Origin: Algoriphagus formosus
Lineage (GTDB): Bacteria; Bacteroidota; Bacteroidia; Cytophagales; Cyclobacteriaceae
NCBI RefSeq assembly: GCF_002807035.1
Contig: NZ_NIUC01000001.1
Location: 868,001-932,000, forward strand
Length of the DNA stretch: 64,000 nt
Direction: 5' to 3'
The notes under the pieces were generated by a model. It was not told where the DNA came from. It did not search any database and was given only the letters and a program-made list of their open reading frames with translations. The position numbers and the translations under genes are program-made. Shown here one piece after another: positions 61,025-64,000 of this stretch (positions are counted from its first letter, which is position 1; every line of letters starts with the position of its first letter).

Positions 61025-63187
61025 ATGAAAAACCTATTATTCGCATTTCTAATTACCTTTTGCCTAGTACCAAAGCTACAAGCAAAAGACGGTTACCAGC
61101 TTTGGCTTTCTTACGAAAAGATTGAAGAAAGTAAACTCCGACAGGAGGTGGATCAGCTCTTTTCGGGAATCTATTTTTTTACTCAAAATCCTACTTATGA
61201 TATCATCAAAGAGGAATTTACTCGAAGTGCTGAGGGGTTTTTAGACCAAAAAGCCAAATTCCTTTCCACAAGGGACGGGGATTTCAAACTCCTTGTAGGT
61301 ACTCGATCTGAACTATCCCAGTATCTCGGACTTTCTCAGCAGGCTGAAATCAAAAATCTAGGCGAAGAAGGATACTGGCGTGGACCGCTGGAAATCAACG
61401 GAAAGAAGACCTACATCATCACCGGAAATTCTCCAGTTGGGGTTTTGTATGGAAGTTTTGACTTTTTGAAAAGTATCCAAATCGGCGAGTTCGATTCAAA
61501 TGCGGAAAATTCAGACCAACCCAAGGTTCAATTGCGGATGTTGAATCATTGGGACAATTTGGATCGAACGGTGGAACGAGGCTATGCGGGATTTTCGATT
61601 TGGGATTGGCATAAGCTTCCCGGCTATATTGACCCAAGGTATATTGACTATGCAAGAGCCAATGCAAGTCTTGGAATCAATGCGGTATCCCTGACCAATG
61701 TCAATGCAAATGCTTGGATTCTACGGGAAGACTTTATCGAAAAAGTGAAGGTTCTTGCAGACCTTTTCCGACCTTATGGCATCAAGGTTTATCTCACTGC
61801 CCGTTTTTCAGCTCCTATCGAAATGGGAAACCTAGAAACAGCCGATCCGCTAGATTCGGATGTCCGGGCATTCTGGAAGGAAAGAGTCCAGATGATTTAC
61901 CAGCATATCCCTGATTTTGGTGGATTTCTGGTTAAGGCTAATTCAGAGGGTCAACCCGGTCCTCACGAGTACGGAAGAAATCATGCAGAGGGTGCTAATA
62001 TGCTGGCGGAAGCTTTGGCTCCATTTGGCGGAAATGTGATTTGGAGAGCATTTGTTTATTCGCATGAAATCGACGAAGACCGACACAAGCAGGCAAATCT
62101 CGAATTTGAACCTTTGGATGGGAAGTTTTTGGAAAATGTAATTATTCAGGTCAAAAACGGAGCCATCGATTTTCAACCCAGAGAGCCATTTCATCCGCTA
62201 TTTGGAGCAGTGGATGAGACCAATCTGGGCATGGAATTTCAAATCACTCAAGAATACCTGGGCCAGGCTACCCAATTGGTGTATTTGGGCCCCATGTGGG
62301 AGGAGATTTTGAATACTAAAACCTATCGACCTGGTCCATCTACCACCGTTGCAAGCATCATTGACGGTTCGGACTCCGGCCAAAAACTGACTTTAATGGC
62401 GGGAGTCTCTAATATTGGGACAGACAGAAACTGGACAGGCCACCTATTCGGACAGGCTAATTGGTATGCCTTTGGCAAAATGGCCTGGAACCCCTATCAA
62501 GATGCGGAAAGCATAGCTTCAGAATGGATCAAACTAACCTTTGGCCATGAACAGACATTGCTCTCTTCCGTCCAAAATATCATGATGGAATCACATGAAG
62601 CAGCAGTCAATTATATGACTCCGCTGGGATTGCATCACCTTATGGGTAGAAGCCACCATTATGGTCCCGGGCCTTGGGTAGAAGGAGGAAGAGCCGATTG
62701 GACTTCTCTTTATTATCATAAAGCTGATAGCCAGGGAATCGGTTTTGATCGGACTTCCTCGGGTAGCAATGCCCTTGGCCAATATGCTCCTGAAATAGTC
62801 AAGGAATGGTCTGACCCAACCCAAATTCCAGAGAAATACCTGCTTTGGTTTCATCACATCCCTTGGGACTTTCAAATGAAATCGGGAAAAACACTCTGGG
62901 AAGAAATGGCCCTTCACTACGACTCGGGTGTAAAAACCGCTCTTGAAATGAAGGAAAATTGGCAAAAACTTGAAGGGCAATTGGATGAAGAGCGATTTCA
63001 TCACGTCAATCAATTACTTTCTGTCCAAATAGAAGAGGCTCGATGGTGGCGAAATGCCTGCCTTTTGTACTTCCAGACTTTTTCTGGAAAACCATTTCCC
63101 GACGAGATTGAAAAACCGCAAGGCGATCTCGAATATTACAAGAGCTTAAGGTTTCCTTTTGCTCCCGGCATCAAGCCAAATTGGTAA
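61025..63187 (+). CDS. Exported alpha-glucuronidase (GH67)
   Basis: The protein has 720 residues and a signal peptide (LLFAFLITFCLVPKLQA). Family GH67 removes 4-O-methylglucuronic acid from xylo-oligosaccharides. Visible conserved parts are GYAGFSIWDWHKLPGYIDPR, GINAVSLTNVNANAWILREDF, VKANSEGQPGPHEYGRNHAE, VIWRAFVYSHE and FGAVDETNLGMEFQITQEYL, which holds likely acidic catalytic residues. No other xylan gene (susCD, xylanase, xylosidase) is adjacent, so it is isolated from a PUL within the window. Confidence 0.88.
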   Translation: MKNLLFAFLITFCLVPKLQAKDGYQLWLSYEKIEESKLRQEVDQLFSGIYFFTQNPTYDIIKEEFTRSAEGFLDQKAKFLSTRDGDFKLLVGTRSELSQYLGLSQQAEIKNLGEEGYWRGPLEINGKKTYIITGNSPVGVLYGSFDFLKSIQIGEFDSNAENSDQPKVQLRMLNHWDNLDRTVERGYAGFSIWDWHKLPGYIDPRYIDYARANASLGINAVSLTNVNANAWILREDFIEKVKVLADLFRPYGIKVYLTARFSAPIEMGNLETADPLDSDVRAFWKERVQMIYQHIPDFGGFLVKANSEGQPGPHEYGRNHAEGANMLAEALAPFGGNVIWRAFVYSHEIDEDRHKQANLEFEPLDGKFLENVIIQVKNGAIDFQPREPFHPLFGAVDETNLGMEFQITQEYLGQATQLVYLGPMWEEILNTKTYRPGPSTTVASIIDGSDSGQKLTLMAGVSNIGTDRNWTGHLFGQANWYAFGKMAWNPYQDAESIASEWIKLTFGHEQTLLSSVQNIMMESHEAAVNYMTPLGLHHLMGRSHHYGPGPWVEGGRADWTSLYYHKADSQGIGFDRTSSGSNALGQYAPEIVKEWSDPTQIPEKYLLWFHHIPWDFQMKSGKTLWEEMALHYDSGVKTALEMKENWQKLEGQLDEERFHHVNQLLSVQIEEARWWRNACLLYFQTFSGKPFPDEIEKPQGDLEYYKSLRFPFAPGIKPNW

Positions 63188-63300
63188 AATTCTCGAAATA
63201 TTTACAATGAAAATCCATATGGTCTAATTAAGCTTTCTTCAAGCAGGAATATTCTATAATTTAGCAATTCTTATTTCAAATACCCTTTCAAACCTTGGTA

Positions 63301-64000
63301 GTGAGATTTGTCCTAGTTTGGATTTTCGTCTTGATAACTCCCTTAGCACTGTTCGCTCAACGGGACACTTTTGATAGCTTGTTGGATCGGTCTATTACAG
63401 CCCGATACATCAGACTAGACAGTGCATGGTACTTTCTAAATCAGGCAGAGAAGATTAGAAATGAGTATTTCCCAAAGGATCCCATACTTCTAGGAAAGCT
63501 TGAAAACCAGTCCGGCACCCTTTACTATGTTAATGGCGATTATGCCAGTTCTTTAAGGCATTTTTCTAATGCAATTGCAATACTAAAAGACCAAAACAGT
63601 AAAAAAGATTACGTCTATGCTCTCAATGGTAGAGCGCTCATTTATCTGAGTCAGCATGAGTATGAAAATTCAATCAAGGTCTTGGATGAATGCATTAAAA
63701 TCAATCAAGAACTGCAAGACAGTGTTGGACTAGGAAAGAATTATTTTAACAAAGGCATTTCTGAATCTGAATTGGGGAATTACGAGGAGGCCATGGTTTC
63801 ACTCAAAACAGGCCTGAATTTTTTGAGTAATTATCCCGATGAGCCGCTTATGCCCATGATAATCAATAGACAGGCTAAGGTCTATTTTGAAATGGGGGAC
63901 TTTTCAAAGTCTGAACAGACCTATCAGCAAGTTTTGAATGAATATCCCAAAACCTCAAACTGGGAATTGACTTTTGCCTATGCGGGTCTGGCCGAAATCC
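63301..64000 (+). CDS. Exported TPR-repeat protein, 3' end outside window
   Basis: The frame is open from GTG at 63301 (a TTG at 63295 is also possible) to the edge, 233 codons. The signal peptide is VWIFVLITPLALFAQ. Several TPR units follow (NGDYASSLRHFSNAIAIL, QHEYENSIKVLDECIKI, LGNYEEAMVSLKTGLNFL, MGDFSKSEQTYQQVLNEY). In Bacteroidota this arrangement often continues into a TM helix and a histidine kinase or LuxR domain, but that part is not visible here. Confidence 0.75.
   Translation, partial: MRFVLVWIFVLITPLALFAQRDTFDSLLDRSITARYIRLDSAWYFLNQAEKIRNEYFPKDPILLGKLENQSGTLYYVNGDYASSLRHFSNAIAILKDQNSKKDYVYALNGRALIYLSQHEYENSIKVLDECIKINQELQDSVGLGKNYFNKGISESELGNYEEAMVSLKTGLNFLSNYPDEPLMPMIINRQAKVYFEMGDFSKSEQTYQQVLNEYPKTSNWELTFAYAGLAEI

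Overview
The window looks like a chromosomal segment of a Bacteroidota bacterium, most likely a marine-type Cytophagales member such as Cyclobacteriaceae (Algoriphagus-like). This rests on the gene families (BT_3928-type DoxX protein, DUF1599, DUF6089-like barrel, archaeal-type ProS, Bacteroidota-style AddAB, curli with Q-x-G-x-x-N repeats), on the near absence of Shine-Dalgarno sites, and on several promoter-like TAnnTTTG boxes of the Bacteroidota type. No rRNA, tRNA, CRISPR array, transposase or phage gene was seen. Most of the window is housekeeping sequence.

Layout. (1) 1-4.9 kb, minus strand: a redox cluster of a polytopic Fe-S protein (cut by the window edge), an FAD oxidoreductase, a DUF547 lipoprotein, a periplasmic rhodanese and a Crp/Fnr regulator with FNR-like cysteines. 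(2) 4.9-22 kb: HsdR_N-like nuclease fold protein, HhH protein, hemA, WG-repeat protein, nfeD/floA, proS, a GW/RS-rich lipoprotein, a FadL-like porin, a DUF1599/BT_3928/aroK operon divergent from folP-cdaA, an XRE regulator, and the divergent threonine-degradation pair kbl/tdh. (3) 22.3-29.4 kb: a complete curli (functional amyloid) operon on the minus strand. From its 505-bp leader it runs curlin, hairpin, curlin, curlin, csgE, csgF, csgG, an accessory lipoprotein, and a LuxR-type regulator placed last, which may play the role CsgD plays in enterobacteria. CsgG carries an extra C-terminal beta-barrel-like domain. (4) 29.4-51.4 kb: ArsC-like protein, hemL, a TPR/PBP1-type binding protein, guaA, a phosphotriesterase-like lipoprotein, a ligase-associated exonuclease without its usual partners, flavin reductase, a SDR lacking the catalytic Tyr, folE-queD, two convergent L,D-transpeptidases, kdsA-kdsC, a GNAT-nitrilase fusion, MscS, an outer-membrane barrel, a Na/Pi transporter, a universal stress protein, a GNAT and a secreted RidA.

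(5) 51.4-54.77 kb is the accessory region and the least explained part. A membrane protein and a C-terminally truncated RhuM protein face an array of three related single-pass membrane proteins plus a small two-TM protein. Four copies of an approximately 75-90 bp repeat sit downstream of the array genes, giving a cassette-like layout. A stub of a lost gene shows that the array grew by tandem duplication and was then trimmed at a repeat. (6) 54.8-64 kb: addB-addA (recombination helicase-nuclease), a secreted GH67 alpha-glucuronidase, and a TPR protein cut by the right edge.

The strongest candidates for something new are the repeat/cassette array with its small membrane-protein family, and the organisation of the curli operon: terminal LuxR regulator, CsgG-barrel fusion, accessory lipoprotein, intra-operon hairpin and paired direct repeats at the promoter. 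All functions are assigned from motifs and family knowledge read by eye; no database search was run.
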